In this document: in pieces, positions 52,488 through 61,646 of the stretch
How the letters are laid out: every line of letters starts with the position of its first letter
Position numbering within the stretch: the first letter of the stretch is position 1
Assembly (NCBI GenBank): GCA_024742275.1
Contig: JANSYS010000001.1
Location: forward strand, 310,001 to 374,000
Direction of reading: 5' to 3'
DNA from: Alphaproteobacteria bacterium
GTDB lineage: Bacteria; Pseudomonadota; Alphaproteobacteria; Thalassobaculales; Thalassobaculaceae
DNA: 64,000 nt
Program-made: the position numbers and the translations under genes
Notes under the pieces: generated by a model
The model's database searches: none
Told to the model about the DNA's origin: nothing
The model's input: only the letters and a program-made list of their open reading frames with translations

Positions 52488-53285
52488 ATGCCGATCACCG
52501 TTGCGACTTTCAACATCCACGACGCGGTCGGGACGGACGGTGTCCGAGACATCGCCCGTATCGCTCGGGCGATCGAGGAGACAAGCGCGGATGTCGTCGC
52601 CCTGCAGGAGGTCTCGGGACCCGGCGGGGTGAAGGGGACCCGCCCGGATCTCTTTGCCGTTCTGTCGCGGTCGTTCGGCGGCTACGCGGTCGAGGGAGCC
52701 GCGCTGCTGGATCCGGAGAGGCGATACGGCAACCTGCTGCTGTCCAAGTGGCCGGTGATCGACCAGCGCGTTGCCGATCTGACCTATGGCAGTCGAGAAC
52801 CCCGTACGGCCATCGTGGCGACCCTCGCCTCACCGGCCGGTCCGCTCCGCATCATAGCCAGCCATTTCGGCCTGAAACTCGGAGAGCGATGGCGGCAGGC
52901 CGGAACGATCGGCGGTCTGGTAGGAACGGAGCGGGCCTTGCCGACCATCGTCCTGGGCGATTTCAACGACTGGCTGCCGTTCTCGCCGGCCGTTCGACGT
53001 TTGTGCCGCGCGCTCGACCTGCTCCCCGGCCCGTTCAAACGCGTTCCCACCTTTCCGAGCCGCCTTCCCTTGCTCGCCCTCGACCGCATTCTAACGAACG
53101 GTTTGATCATACCGCGCACACTCGAGGTATAGCAGACGCATCTGGGCCGAACGGCGTCGGATCACCGTCCACTGATTGCGGAAATCGAAATCATCCGAGC
53201 CGCGCGGCGCTCCCCGGAAATGCAGGCAATGAACTCCAAACTCGTACCGATCTTCGCAAACGCTCGATTCCAGCCGCGCCTCTAA
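52488..53285 (+). pseudogene. EEP-superfamily (endonuclease/exonuclease/phosphatase) gene interrupted by an in-frame TAG
   Basis: The first 214 codons encode an EEP fold with FNIH, the LQEV metal glutamate and LGDFND. TAG at 53130-53132 then stops the frame. Reading on in the same frame gives TASDHRPLIAEIEI, the C-terminal catalytic SDHRPL motif, and a TAA at 53283. The product as written thus lacks its Asp-His catalytic pair. A single base change (for example CAG to TAG) or a sequencing error would explain it. It follows the phospholipase D-VTT gene by 6 bases. Confidence 0.85.
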
Positions 53286-53482
53286 GACGGCAACCATCGC
53301 CGAACGGTAGATTGCCATTTCGGCTCACAACCCTTAAGGCATTTACAACAATTAAATACAATCTAACAAAATTTAACGATAATTTAAAATATAGAAATTT
53401 AAACTCCCCACTGATCTGGCGTCCTGAGCCACCCAGGCCGGAGAAGCGCCTACGCTCGTTCTAGATCTCGGGAGTTATTACT
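53286..53482. other. AT-rich promoter region of the CHASE3 chemoreceptor
   Basis: Bases 53334-53405 are very AT-rich (repeated AATTTAA-like runs), unlike the window average. No gene or firm -35/-10 pair is seen. The region presumably carries the promoter of the next gene. Confidence 0.4.
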
Positions 53483-55666
53483 ATGTTCTCCAGCCTCAAG
53501 ACCCGCACCAAGGTCCTTGTCGGCGTTCTCTCGCCTCTTTCACTTTTGGTCGTGTTGGGCGGCGTCACTTTCTACAGCGTGACATCGATCGTCAGGACAA
53601 CGGACTGGGTCGATCACACCCGCGTCGTTCTCAGCGAAGCGAGTGGATTGGTGGCGGCGGCCGTCGACATGGAAACCGGCATGCGCGGGTATCTACTGGC
53701 CGGAAAGGAAGACTTTCTAGATCCGTACAAGGGCGGTGAAAGCCGGGCCTACACCGGGATCGACGAGTTGCAGAAGACGGTAAGCGATAATCCCGGCCAG
53801 GTCGCGCGCCTGGATGAAGTGCGCCAGGTCCTGAAGGACTGGCAGTCGAACGTCACGACGCCGACGATCGAATTCCGCCGAGAGATCGGCGACGCGAAGA
53901 CCATGAATGACATGGCCAAGCTGGTCGGCGAGGCCCGCGGCAAGATCTTCTTCGACAAGTTCCGCGGCCAACTCGCCACCTTCGTGGAGCGCGAGGCGGT
54001 ACTGCTCGTGAAGCGCCGGCAGGAGTTCGAAGAGGCCTTCAAGGTCATGCAGACCAATCCGAACCCGGCAGCCCTCGAGACCCTTCGCGAGAACGAGGCC
54101 TGGGTCAGCCACACCTATCGGGTCATCGGCGAGGCTAAGGAGATTCTGCTTGCCGCCGTTGACATGGAAACCGGTATGCGTGGCTACCTGCTCGCCGGCA
54201 AGGAAGAGTTCCTCGAGCCGCTCAACGGCGGACGTGAGAGGTTCGCGGCTCTTGTCACTGAGCTGAGCAACACAGTCTCGGACAATCCCGCCCAGGTTGA
54301 ACTGCTGGACGAGATCTCCGCGACGATCCGCGAATGGAACTCCTTGGTCGTCGACCCCGCCATCCAACTCCGTCGGGAGATCGGCGACGCGGCGACGATG
54401 GACGATATGGCGGACCTGATCGGAGAAGCTCGCGGCAAAGCCTACTTCGACAAGTTCAGGGCCCTGATGAAGGCATTTGCCGACGAAGAAGAAGCCCTCA
54501 TGGTCGAGCGGATGGCGGAGAAGGAATCGACGACGTCCTTCACCTACATCGCGATCATCGCAAGCGTCATCGCCGGGTTGATTATCGGTGTCGTCGCAGC
54601 CGTCTTCATCGGCGGCCAGATCGGCTCCCCGATCGTCAACATGACCCGGACGATGCGCGAGCTCGCCGACGGCAAAGCGGAGGCCGAAATCCCCGGGACG
54701 GATCGCAAGGACGAGATCGGCGAGATGGCCGGTGCAGTCTCGGTGTTCAAGGAGAACATGATCAAAGCCCGCGAACTCGAGGCCCGCGAGAAGGAACAGC
54801 AGGCAGAGCGCGACCGCCGCGCCAAGCAGGTTGAAGAAGCCGTCCGTTCCTTCCAGACCACGATCGGAGAGCGGCTGGACAGCCTGTCCGGTGTCTCTTC
54901 GGAGCTTGGCCGGTCGGCGGAAGAGCTGGCCCGGTCCGCGGAGAGCGCCAAGCAACAGAGCATGATCGCCTCCTCGGCGACGGACGAGACCTCCTCCAAC
55001 GTGCAGAACGTCTCCGCCGCGGCGGAAGAAATGGACGCATCGTTCGGAGAGATCGTCTCGCAAGTCACGAGAGCCAGCACCTCGGTCCGGGACACCTCCG
55101 CCAAGGCGCAGGAGACCCTGACCCTTATGGAGGATCTTCAGGCGCAGTCGGAAGCGATCGCTCAAGTGATCGAGTTGATCAATGGCATCTCTGAGCAGAC
55201 CAATCTGTTGGCGCTCAATGCCACCATCGAAGCCGCCCGGGCCGGCGACGCCGGAAAGGGCTTCGCGGTTGTCGCCAACGAGGTGAAGAGCCTTGCCACC
55301 CAGACCGGCAAAGCCACAGTCGAAATCGGCGACAAGATCCGCGGCGTACAGGAGATTTCAGGCGCCTCGATGGAGTCGGTGCGGACCATCGCGCAGAGCA
55401 TCCGGGATATCGACGAAATCTCGGCCGCGATCTCGGCCTCGGTCGAGGAGCAGAAAGCGGCGACGACGGAGATCACGCGCAACATGCAACAGGCGGGCGA
55501 AGGCACGTCCCAGCTCTCCGAGAACATGGCCCAGCTCAATCAGACGGCCGACCGGACCTCTGCCGCCGTGTCGGGCGTGACGGACGCTGCGGGTCGCACC
55601 GATGATGAGGCCAAGGAAATCCGAGAGGCGGTCGGTGAGTTCATCCAAAAGGTAAAGGTGGCCTGA
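53483..55666 (+). CDS. Methyl-accepting chemotaxis protein with two tandem CHASE3 sensor domains
   Basis: The 727-residue receptor has transmembrane helices near residues 12-35 and 355-380. Between them the CHASE3 hallmark VDMETGMRGYLLAGKE occurs twice, starting at residues 61 and 226, each followed by FRREIGDAxTM-like and GEARGK segments, so the sensor is duplicated. HAMP, a helical region and a signalling domain with [18 protein letters not shown] follow. CHASE3 ligands are mostly unknown. It is preceded by GGGAG. Confidence 0.93.
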   Translation: MFSSLKTRTKVLVGVLSPLSLLVVLGGVTFYSVTSIVRTTDWVDHTRVVLSEASGLVAAAVDMETGMRGYLLAGKEDFLDPYKGGESRAYTGIDELQKTVSDNPGQVARLDEVRQVLKDWQSNVTTPTIEFRREIGDAKTMNDMAKLVGEARGKIFFDKFRGQLATFVEREAVLLVKRRQEFEEAFKVMQTNPNPAALETLRENEAWVSHTYRVIGEAKEILLAAVDMETGMRGYLLAGKEEFLEPLNGGRERFAALVTELSNTVSDNPAQVELLDEISATIREWNSLVVDPAIQLRREIGDAATMDDMADLIGEARGKAYFDKFRALMKAFADEEEALMVERMAEKESTTSFTYIAIIASVIAGLIIGVVAAVFIGGQIGSPIVNMTRTMRELADGKAEAEIPGTDRKDEIGEMAGAVSVFKENMIKARELEAREKEQQAERDRRAKQVEEAVRSFQTTIGERLDSLSGVSSELGRSAEELARSAESAKQQSMIASSATDETSSNVQNVSAAAEEMDASFGEIVSQVTRASTSVRDTSAKAQETLTLMEDLQAQSEAIAQVIELINGISEQTNLLALNATIEAARAGDAGKGFAVVANEVKSLATQTGKATVEIGDKIRGVQEISGASMESVRTIAQSIRDIDEISAAISASVEEQKAATTEITRNMQQAGEGTSQLSENMAQLNQTADRTSAAVSGVTDAAGRTDDEAKEIREAVGEFIQKVKVA

Positions 55667-55734
55667 CCGCCACTGTGAGATGACCAGCGGGACGAGCGAT
55701 CCGTCGCCCGCCCCGTGTGTCCGCGAAGACAAAA

Positions 55735-55764
55735 GATCCCGGCCGATGACCTTCGGCCGGGATC
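55735..55764 (+). terminator. Strong hairpin downstream of the CHASE3 chemoreceptor
   Basis: A perfect 12-bp stem (GATCCCGGCCGA with TCGGCCGGGATC) with a 6-base loop, preceded by AAAA and followed by only a few T residues. It lies 68 bases after the stop codon and is the best terminator candidate for that gene. Confidence 0.6.
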
Positions 55765-55929
55765 GACTCGATTAGAACGCAGGATCTGAGCGTCACACGC
55801 GGTCGAGCGGCTCCAGTGGTGCTCCAATGGATCGCGGGAACCCGGCACCTCGACAAGCGCGCCGCGAGCCCACAAAATCTCCGGATTGCCCGACCGCCTT
55901 CTGCCACTCACCTGATCGGAGCCGCTCCC

Positions 55930-57423
55930 ATGCGCCTGCTCGTCGCCATGATGAAGCACGAGACCAACACCTTCTCCCCCGTGGTCACCGATCTGGACCG
56001 GTTCATGGCCTGGGGCGGGTACGTGGGCGAGGCGGCGTACAAAGCCTACAAAGGGACGGGAATGCCGTTCGGCGCCTATCTGGACATCGCCGAAGCCGCC
56101 GGCCACGAGGTCGTCACCCCAATCGCCGCCGAGGCCATGCCGTCAGGGCTGGTCAAGGCGGAGGCCTACGAGTTCCTGACGGACAAGATCCTCGACGCGG
56201 TGCGCGAGGGCGTCGACGCCTGCCTGCTCGACCTGCACGGCGCCATGGTCGCCGAGACCACCGACGACGGCGAGGGCACGCTGCTGGAGAACATCCGCAA
56301 GATCGCCCCGGGGCTTCCGATCGCGGTCACCTACGACCTGCACACCAACCTGACCCAGAAGATGGTCGACAACTGCACCTGCCTGATCGGCTACAAGACC
56401 TATCCCCATGTCGACATGGCCGAGGTGGGAAGCCAGATCGCCCATGTGCTCATGCGTACCATTGCCGGCGAGGTGAACCCGGTCATGGCGTGGGGCCAGC
56501 CGGCCCTTCTCGCCCAGACCCTGCGCATGGGACACGACGACGAGCCGATGAAGACCCTGCTGGCGCTCGCCCGCGAGGCCGAGGAAGACCCCAAGGTACT
56601 GGCCGCGACCGTTTTCGGCGGTTTCCCGCTCGCCGATTTCCACGACGCCGGGTCGAGTGTCGTGGTGGTGACCGACGGCGACCAGGCGCTCGCCGACCGC
56701 TGGCGCGACCGGCTGGTCGAAGAAATGTGGAAGCGGCGCGAAGAGTTCGTCTATCAGCACGAGCCTCTCGGCGAGGCGGTGGCCCGGGCGAAGGAGATCG
56801 ACACCCAGAAAACGGATGGCGGGCCGACCCTGCTGCTCGACCATGCCGACAACACCGGCTCCGGCGGCACCCAGGACGTGATGACCGTGATCGAGGAGAT
56901 CCTGGCCCAAGGCTTGGAGGATGTGGCGGTCGCCGCAGTCTATGATCCGGAAGCCGTGAAGCAGATGCAGACGGCCGGCATTGGCGCCACCGTGACGCTC
57001 CAGCTCGGCGGCAAGACCGACATGCCCTCCATCGACATGGAGGGCCGACCGCTGGAGGTAACCGGAACCGTGAAGGCGCTGACCGACGGGCGCTGGACCG
57101 TGCGCGGACCGATGTATACCGGGGTGCAGGTCAGCATGGGGCACAGCGCCGTGCTGGACACCGGCAAGGTGGAGATCGTCGTCACCTCGAACCACCATGA
57201 ACCCTGGGATATCGGGGTCTTCACCTCGGTCGGCATCCAGCCGCAGCACAAGCGCTACCTGCTGCTCAAATCCCGCATCCACTACCGGGCAGGCTTCGGT
57301 GATCTCGGCAAGGAGACGATCACGCTCGACGGCGACGGCGTCACCACATCGGACAACTCGATCCTGGATTTCAAGAAGGTGCGCCGTCCGATCTATCCGC
57401 TCGACCGGGTGAACGAGCCCTGA
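55930..57423 (+). CDS. M81-family (MlrC-like) metallopeptidase, copy 2
   Basis: Starting at ATG 55930 it encodes 497 residues, parallel to the copy at 15271-16779: MMKHETNTFSPV at the N-terminus, LLDLHGAMV, DLHTNLTQ, and LDHADNTGSGG in the C-terminal half. The substrate is unknown, and the microcystinase name should not be taken literally. It stands alone with a terminator upstream. In-frame sequence before 55930 lacks similarity. Confidence 0.9.
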   Translation: MRLLVAMMKHETNTFSPVVTDLDRFMAWGGYVGEAAYKAYKGTGMPFGAYLDIAEAAGHEVVTPIAAEAMPSGLVKAEAYEFLTDKILDAVREGVDACLLDLHGAMVAETTDDGEGTLLENIRKIAPGLPIAVTYDLHTNLTQKMVDNCTCLIGYKTYPHVDMAEVGSQIAHVLMRTIAGEVNPVMAWGQPALLAQTLRMGHDDEPMKTLLALAREAEEDPKVLAATVFGGFPLADFHDAGSSVVVVTDGDQALADRWRDRLVEEMWKRREEFVYQHEPLGEAVARAKEIDTQKTDGGPTLLLDHADNTGSGGTQDVMTVIEEILAQGLEDVAVAAVYDPEAVKQMQTAGIGATVTLQLGGKTDMPSIDMEGRPLEVTGTVKALTDGRWTVRGPMYTGVQVSMGHSAVLDTGKVEIVVTSNHHEPWDIGVFTSVGIQPQHKRYLLLKSRIHYRAGFGDLGKETITLDGDGVTTSDNSILDFKKVRRPIYPLDRVNEP

Positions 57424-57469
57424 GGGGCGATGGACACGCCGCGTCGCCCCGGCCGATCCGTGCCATTTC

Positions 57470-57937
57470 CTATCTGGCTCCCTGCCCGCTGTCAGCGCCG
57501 GGCAGGATCGCCCCCGCAACGGTCCGCGAATGGCCCCGGAACTCGGCGACCGTCCTACCCGTCTGATCCGTCACCGTGACGTCGTAGATGCCGCTGCGCC
57601 CGGCCAACGAACGCTCCAGCGCAGTCGCGGTCAGCCGATCACCGACGGAGGCCGCCTGGATGAATGTGATAGCGCAGTGCTGGGCCACGGTGCGCTGATC
57701 CCGTGTGTTGCTTGCGTAGCCGAAAGCGGCATCCGCCAGAGTGAAAACAAGGCCGCCATGGGCGATCCCGTGACCGTTTGTCATCCGATCCGTCACCGTC
57801 ATCGACAGCACCGCCTCGCCCGGAGCCACGCGATCGAGCGACAGACCGAAGTCCCGACACACCCCGTCCCTCTCCCACATGGAGGCGGCGCAAGCCTCGG
57901 CGATTTCCTGCGCTGTTTGATCATCGGCCATCGACAC
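57470..57937 (-). CDS. PaaI-type hot-dog thioesterase
   Basis: The 155-residue protein has the hot-dog fold pattern NGHGIAHGGLVFTLADAAFG with the catalytic-region Asp, as in hydroxyphenylacetyl-CoA thioesterase PaaI. It hydrolyses acyl-CoA thioesters, protecting CoA pools in phenylacetate degradation. No other paa gene is in the window, so the pathway is not certain. ATG 57937 or 57931 may be the start. Confidence 0.85.
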   Translation of the reverse strand: MSMADDQTAQEIAEACAASMWERDGVCRDFGLSLDRVAPGEAVLSMTVTDRMTNGHGIAHGGLVFTLADAAFGYASNTRDQRTVAQHCAITFIQAASVGDRLTATALERSLAGRSGIYDVTVTDQTGRTVAEFRGHSRTVAGAILPGADSGQGAR

Positions 57938-58076
57938 GCTCCCTCCGGCATTCGTACGCTAAGTTGATGATGGCTGTCGGTCCAATGGGCTAAAAGCGCG
58001 ATGTCCAGGAGCGCTCTCTCGGCCGTCCTGGAACATGCTTCGACACGAACCACCGGATATTCCCAGGAGTCTACGC

Positions 58077-58817
58077 ATGAACCGAGCAATGGAGCTTACC
58101 GGGCGCGTTTGTCTCGTGACCGGGGCCTCGAAAGGCATTGGTCAAGCGATTGCCCTGGAACTCGCCGCTGCCGGCGGGGATATAGCGGTCAACTTCAGGT
58201 CGGATGAAGCCGCAGCACAAAGTGTCGCCTCTCGAGTGGCGGCTCTCGGTCGCCGAGTCTTGTTGGTGAGAGCCGACGTGAGCGATAGCGACGACGTCTC
58301 CCGAATGTTGGCTGAGATCGAACAAGACCTCGGTCCCGTGGACGTTCTCGTCAACAACGCGGGCATCGGTCTCAAGCGCACGATAGACGAACTGACCGAG
58401 GCGGAGTTCGATCGAACGATCGCGGTCAATCTGAAGTCGGCGTTCCTCTGCACGCAGGCGGTCCTGCCGAAGATGCGGGCCAGGAAATGGGGCCGGATCG
58501 TCAACATATCCTCGGGCGCGGCGCGCGGTGCGGGTGAAATCGGCGTCCACTACAATGCGGCCAAGGCCGGAATGGAGGGACTGACGCGTGGATACGCGAT
58601 GCGCGTCGCTGGCGAGGGAATCACGGTCAATTCAGTCGCTCCATCGCTCATTGCAACGGACATGGCCTCGGCGATCGAGGAGTCCGCGATCAACCGGGTT
58701 CCCGTTCGCCGCATGGGACGTGTCGAAGAGGTTGCCCAGGCAACCCTGATGGCGATTTCGAACGATTTCATCACCGGCCAGACGATCCCGGTCAACGGTG
58801 GGAAGCATCTGATCTAG
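58077..58817 (+). CDS. Short-chain dehydrogenase/reductase (FabG-like)
   Basis: A 246-residue Rossmann-fold enzyme with cofactor motif GASKGIGQ, the NNAG motif (VNNAGIGL), catalytic Ser in NISSGAARGAG and YNAAK as the Tyr-x-x-x-Lys pair. It resembles 3-oxoacyl-ACP/CoA reductases, but SDR substrates cannot be read from sequence alone. ATG 58077 follows CAGGAG. It is convergent with the NAGGN peptidase gene. Confidence 0.88.
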   Translation: MNRAMELTGRVCLVTGASKGIGQAIALELAAAGGDIAVNFRSDEAAAQSVASRVAALGRRVLLVRADVSDSDDVSRMLAEIEQDLGPVDVLVNNAGIGLKRTIDELTEAEFDRTIAVNLKSAFLCTQAVLPKMRARKWGRIVNISSGAARGAGEIGVHYNAAKAGMEGLTRGYAMRVAGEGITVNSVAPSLIATDMASAIEESAINRVPVRRMGRVEEVAQATLMAISNDFITGQTIPVNGGKHLI

Positions 58818-58833
58818 AGCCGGCGAGGCGACG

Positions 58834-60000
58834 CTACTCCTGGACGTCGGGAAAACCGTCGATGGGGCCTAGTCCCTGAGTATCGCGGGCGACCACCGGC
58901 GGCGAAGCCATGTACACCGCGATCAGGCGCGCGATGGCGATCAGAGACTCTACATGCACCCGCTCCCAACCATGGCTGCCATCGAGACCGAAGGCGATCA
59001 GGGCGGTCCGGATGTCGTTCCCCGCCTCGATGGCCGAGGCCGCGTCGCAACGATAGTGCTTGAACACGTCGCGGCTGTGCTCGATCCCATGACGCTCCGC
59101 GAGGGCGATGAGGCCATGGGAAAGGTGGTAGTCGAAAGGACCTGTCATATCGCCCATGGCGATCGTGGCGCCGTATTCCGACGAATTCTGACCGGGCGCG
59201 ACGGTGGCGTTGTCCACCGATAGAAGTTCCGAGACGTCGCCGTGCAGAATGGACGAGGCACCGGAGCCGGTCTCTTCGGAGATGGTGAACAGGAAGTGGC
59301 AATCGACCGGAAGCGGCAGCTTCTCCTCCAGCACCGCCTCGAGCGCGGTGAGCATCGCGGCGACGCCCGCCTTGTCGTCAAGATGGCGGCTGTTGATGAA
59401 GCCGGCCGGCGTCACCTCGGGATTTGGATCGACCGCGACGATGTCGCCCACGTTGAATCTCGCTCCCACCAGATCGCTGTGGGAGGAGACGCGCTCGTCG
59501 ATCCGAATCTCGAGGTTCTCCCAATCCGAAGGCTGGGTGTCGATACCGGTGTCGAAAACGTGCCCAGACGCCTTCAAGGGAAGGATCGTGCCGCGTCGCG
59601 GACCGACATCGGTGAAGATCGTCACCCGCGCTCCCTCGGCGAAGCGGGCCGCCCAGGTACCGATCGGACGGAGGGAGAGCCGGCCGTTCTCCTTGAGGGC
59701 GGTCACTTGAGCCCCGAGGGTATCCAGATGAGAGACCACGGCCCGATCCGGACTGTAGACGTCCCCGCGCAGATTGACCCGGATCGCGCCGCGTCGCGTG
59801 ATCTCGTACTCGACGCCCAACTCTTTCAGATGCCCGCAGACGTGATGGACGATCGTGTCGGTATATCCCGTCGGACTAGGGATGGCCTGCAATTCAAGCA
59901 GCAGCTCGATGATCCGCTCACCGTCGATCCGCCGAAGCACCCGCGCCATCGGATCGCGGGCATCGATCGGTCGCAGGTGGCCGTGTTCAGCCGCTGGCAT
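58834..60000 (-). CDS. NAGGN-system M42-family peptidase
   Basis: The 388-residue metallopeptidase has VVSHLDTLGA, the metal segment SRHLDDKAG and the SEETGSGAS active-site motif of M42/M20-like aminopeptidases. Members next to asnO and ngg form a conserved three-gene osmoprotectant locus and may degrade or process the dipeptide NAGGN. Its start overlaps the ngg end by 14 bases. Confidence 0.88.
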   Translation of the reverse strand: MPAAEHGHLRPIDARDPMARVLRRIDGERIIELLLELQAIPSPTGYTDTIVHHVCGHLKELGVEYEITRRGAIRVNLRGDVYSPDRAVVSHLDTLGAQVTALKENGRLSLRPIGTWAARFAEGARVTIFTDVGPRRGTILPLKASGHVFDTGIDTQPSDWENLEIRIDERVSSHSDLVGARFNVGDIVAVDPNPEVTPAGFINSRHLDDKAGVAAMLTALEAVLEEKLPLPVDCHFLFTISEETGSGASSILHGDVSELLSVDNATVAPGQNSSEYGATIAMGDMTGPFDYHLSHGLIALAERHGIEHSRDVFKHYRCDAASAIEAGNDIRTALIAFGLDGSHGWERVHVESLIAIARLIAVYMASPPVVARDTQGLGPIDGFPDVQE

Positions 60001-61607
60001 GTCTTGGCTCCTTCATTTCGAGAAAGCGGTCCGTGGTCTGGGGAAACAGAAGATCGACGAACGCCTCGGCCGTCGGCTGCGGCTCGTGATTGGCGAGACC
60101 CGGCCGCTCGTTCGCTTCGATGATCACATAGTCGTCGCGCTCGACGTCCGGCACCAGGAAATCGAACCCCACCACCGGGATATCGAGGATGCGGGCCCCC
60201 TCCTCCGCCACCTCCCTCAGGCGCGGGTTGAGCCGGTCGGTCACGTCGTGAATGGTACCGCCGGTATGCAGGTTGGCCGTCTTACGCACCGCCAAAGACT
60301 GACCCTTGGGCAGGATCATGTCAAAGTCGTACCCGGCCGACCGAACACAGCGTTCGGTCTCCGAGTCGACAGGAATGCGGCTCTCCCCGCCGGTCGCTGA
60401 CGATTTCCGCCGCCTCTATAGCGCGGACCATGTCGACCGGATCGCTGATGTCGACGGAGATCCCCCGGCCCTGCTCGCCGCGCGCCGGCTTGACGACGAT
60501 CCGACCGTATTGCTCCAGGAAAGCCCGCGCGTCGCTCTCGTCGTCGACCTCGTGCTGTGCCGGGACCCGCAGCCCATGGCGGGCCAGAAGCCGGTGGGTC
60601 AGGGACTTGTCGTCGCATCGGCTGAGCGCGACTGCGCTGGTCAGTTCCGACAGCGACTCCCGGCAGGAGACGCGGCGTCCACCGTGGGACAGCGCGAACA
60701 GGCCGCCTTCCGCATCCTCGACATCCACATTCACGCCGCGGCGCCTGGCTTCGTTGATGATGATCCGGGCATAGGGGTTCAGCTTCGCCTCGGGCATGGG
60801 CGCGCTGTACAGCTTCTCATTGATCGGATTCTTGTACTTCAGAGAAAACAGCGGCACCCGCTGGAACCCGAGTTTCTCATAGAGCTTTATAGCAGGACCG
60901 TTGTCATGCATCACCGACAGGTCCAAATGCGCCAGTCCGCGTGTCTGGAAAGTTTCGATCAAATGACGCAGCAGGACCTCACCGATCCCCGGCAGCGGCG
61001 CCTGCGGATCGACGGCTAGGCACCAGAGGCTGGAGCCGCCCTCCGGGTCGTCGTAAACGCGCTCGTGGTCGACTCCGGTGATCGTTCCCACCACCTGCCC
61101 CGTGGTGCTGTCCACGGCCACAAGATGGACGATGCGCCTCGACCCGCGATGGGCGAGCAGAAAGTCGCGCGCGACAGGGATCATTCCGACCTTTGCGTAG
61201 ATCCGGTTCACCGCCTCTGCGTCGGCGCTGGAGCGCAGTCGCCGGACATAGATTCCCACGACCCGGTCGCTCCGCGGGCGATAGTGCTCGAACTCCAGAC
61301 GGAAGGTGTGTGACGGGTCGAGGAAGAAAGCCTCAGGCGCCTGGGCGAGTACGACGTGCGGGTTGTTGACGTTGATCGTGATGTCCCGCTCGTCCGGCGC
61401 CTCCTGCCGCATCACCTCGGCAAGCCCTTCCGCGGTCTCGAAGGTGTCCGCGAAGATCAGTCGGCCCCACCCCACATTGACGACGGCATTTGGCTGCCCG
61501 CGGTCCTCGGGCGGGCCCTCGCCGGGGTGGCGGGTCCAGGCGCGGCGCGAACGGCCACGCGCCCGGGCACGGCGCTGCTTGAACTCTCGCTGAGCGCGTT
61601 CAGTCAT
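59987..61607 (-). pseudogene. ngg: N-acetylglutaminylglutamine synthetase gene, internally deleted and frameshifted
   Basis: The gene should encode a GNAT acetyltransferase joined to an ATP-grasp ligase. The first frame (61607-60321) holds the GNAT part and early ATP-grasp (ARIIINEARRRGVNVDV, RIVVKPARGEQGRGISVD), then runs into a nonsense tail. The family sequence resumes in another frame from about 60415 (RRRKSSATGGESRIP, then MILPKGQSLAVRKTANLHTGG) to the stop at 59987. From memory of the family, about 50 residues are missing at the junction (near 60412-60432), including part of the ATP-binding region. Both neighbours are intact. A real deletion or an assembly error are both possible. Confidence 0.85.
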
Positions 61608-61646
61608 TTTCCGGTCCTCCGGGGGATCTTCTATCCGATGGTCGAT

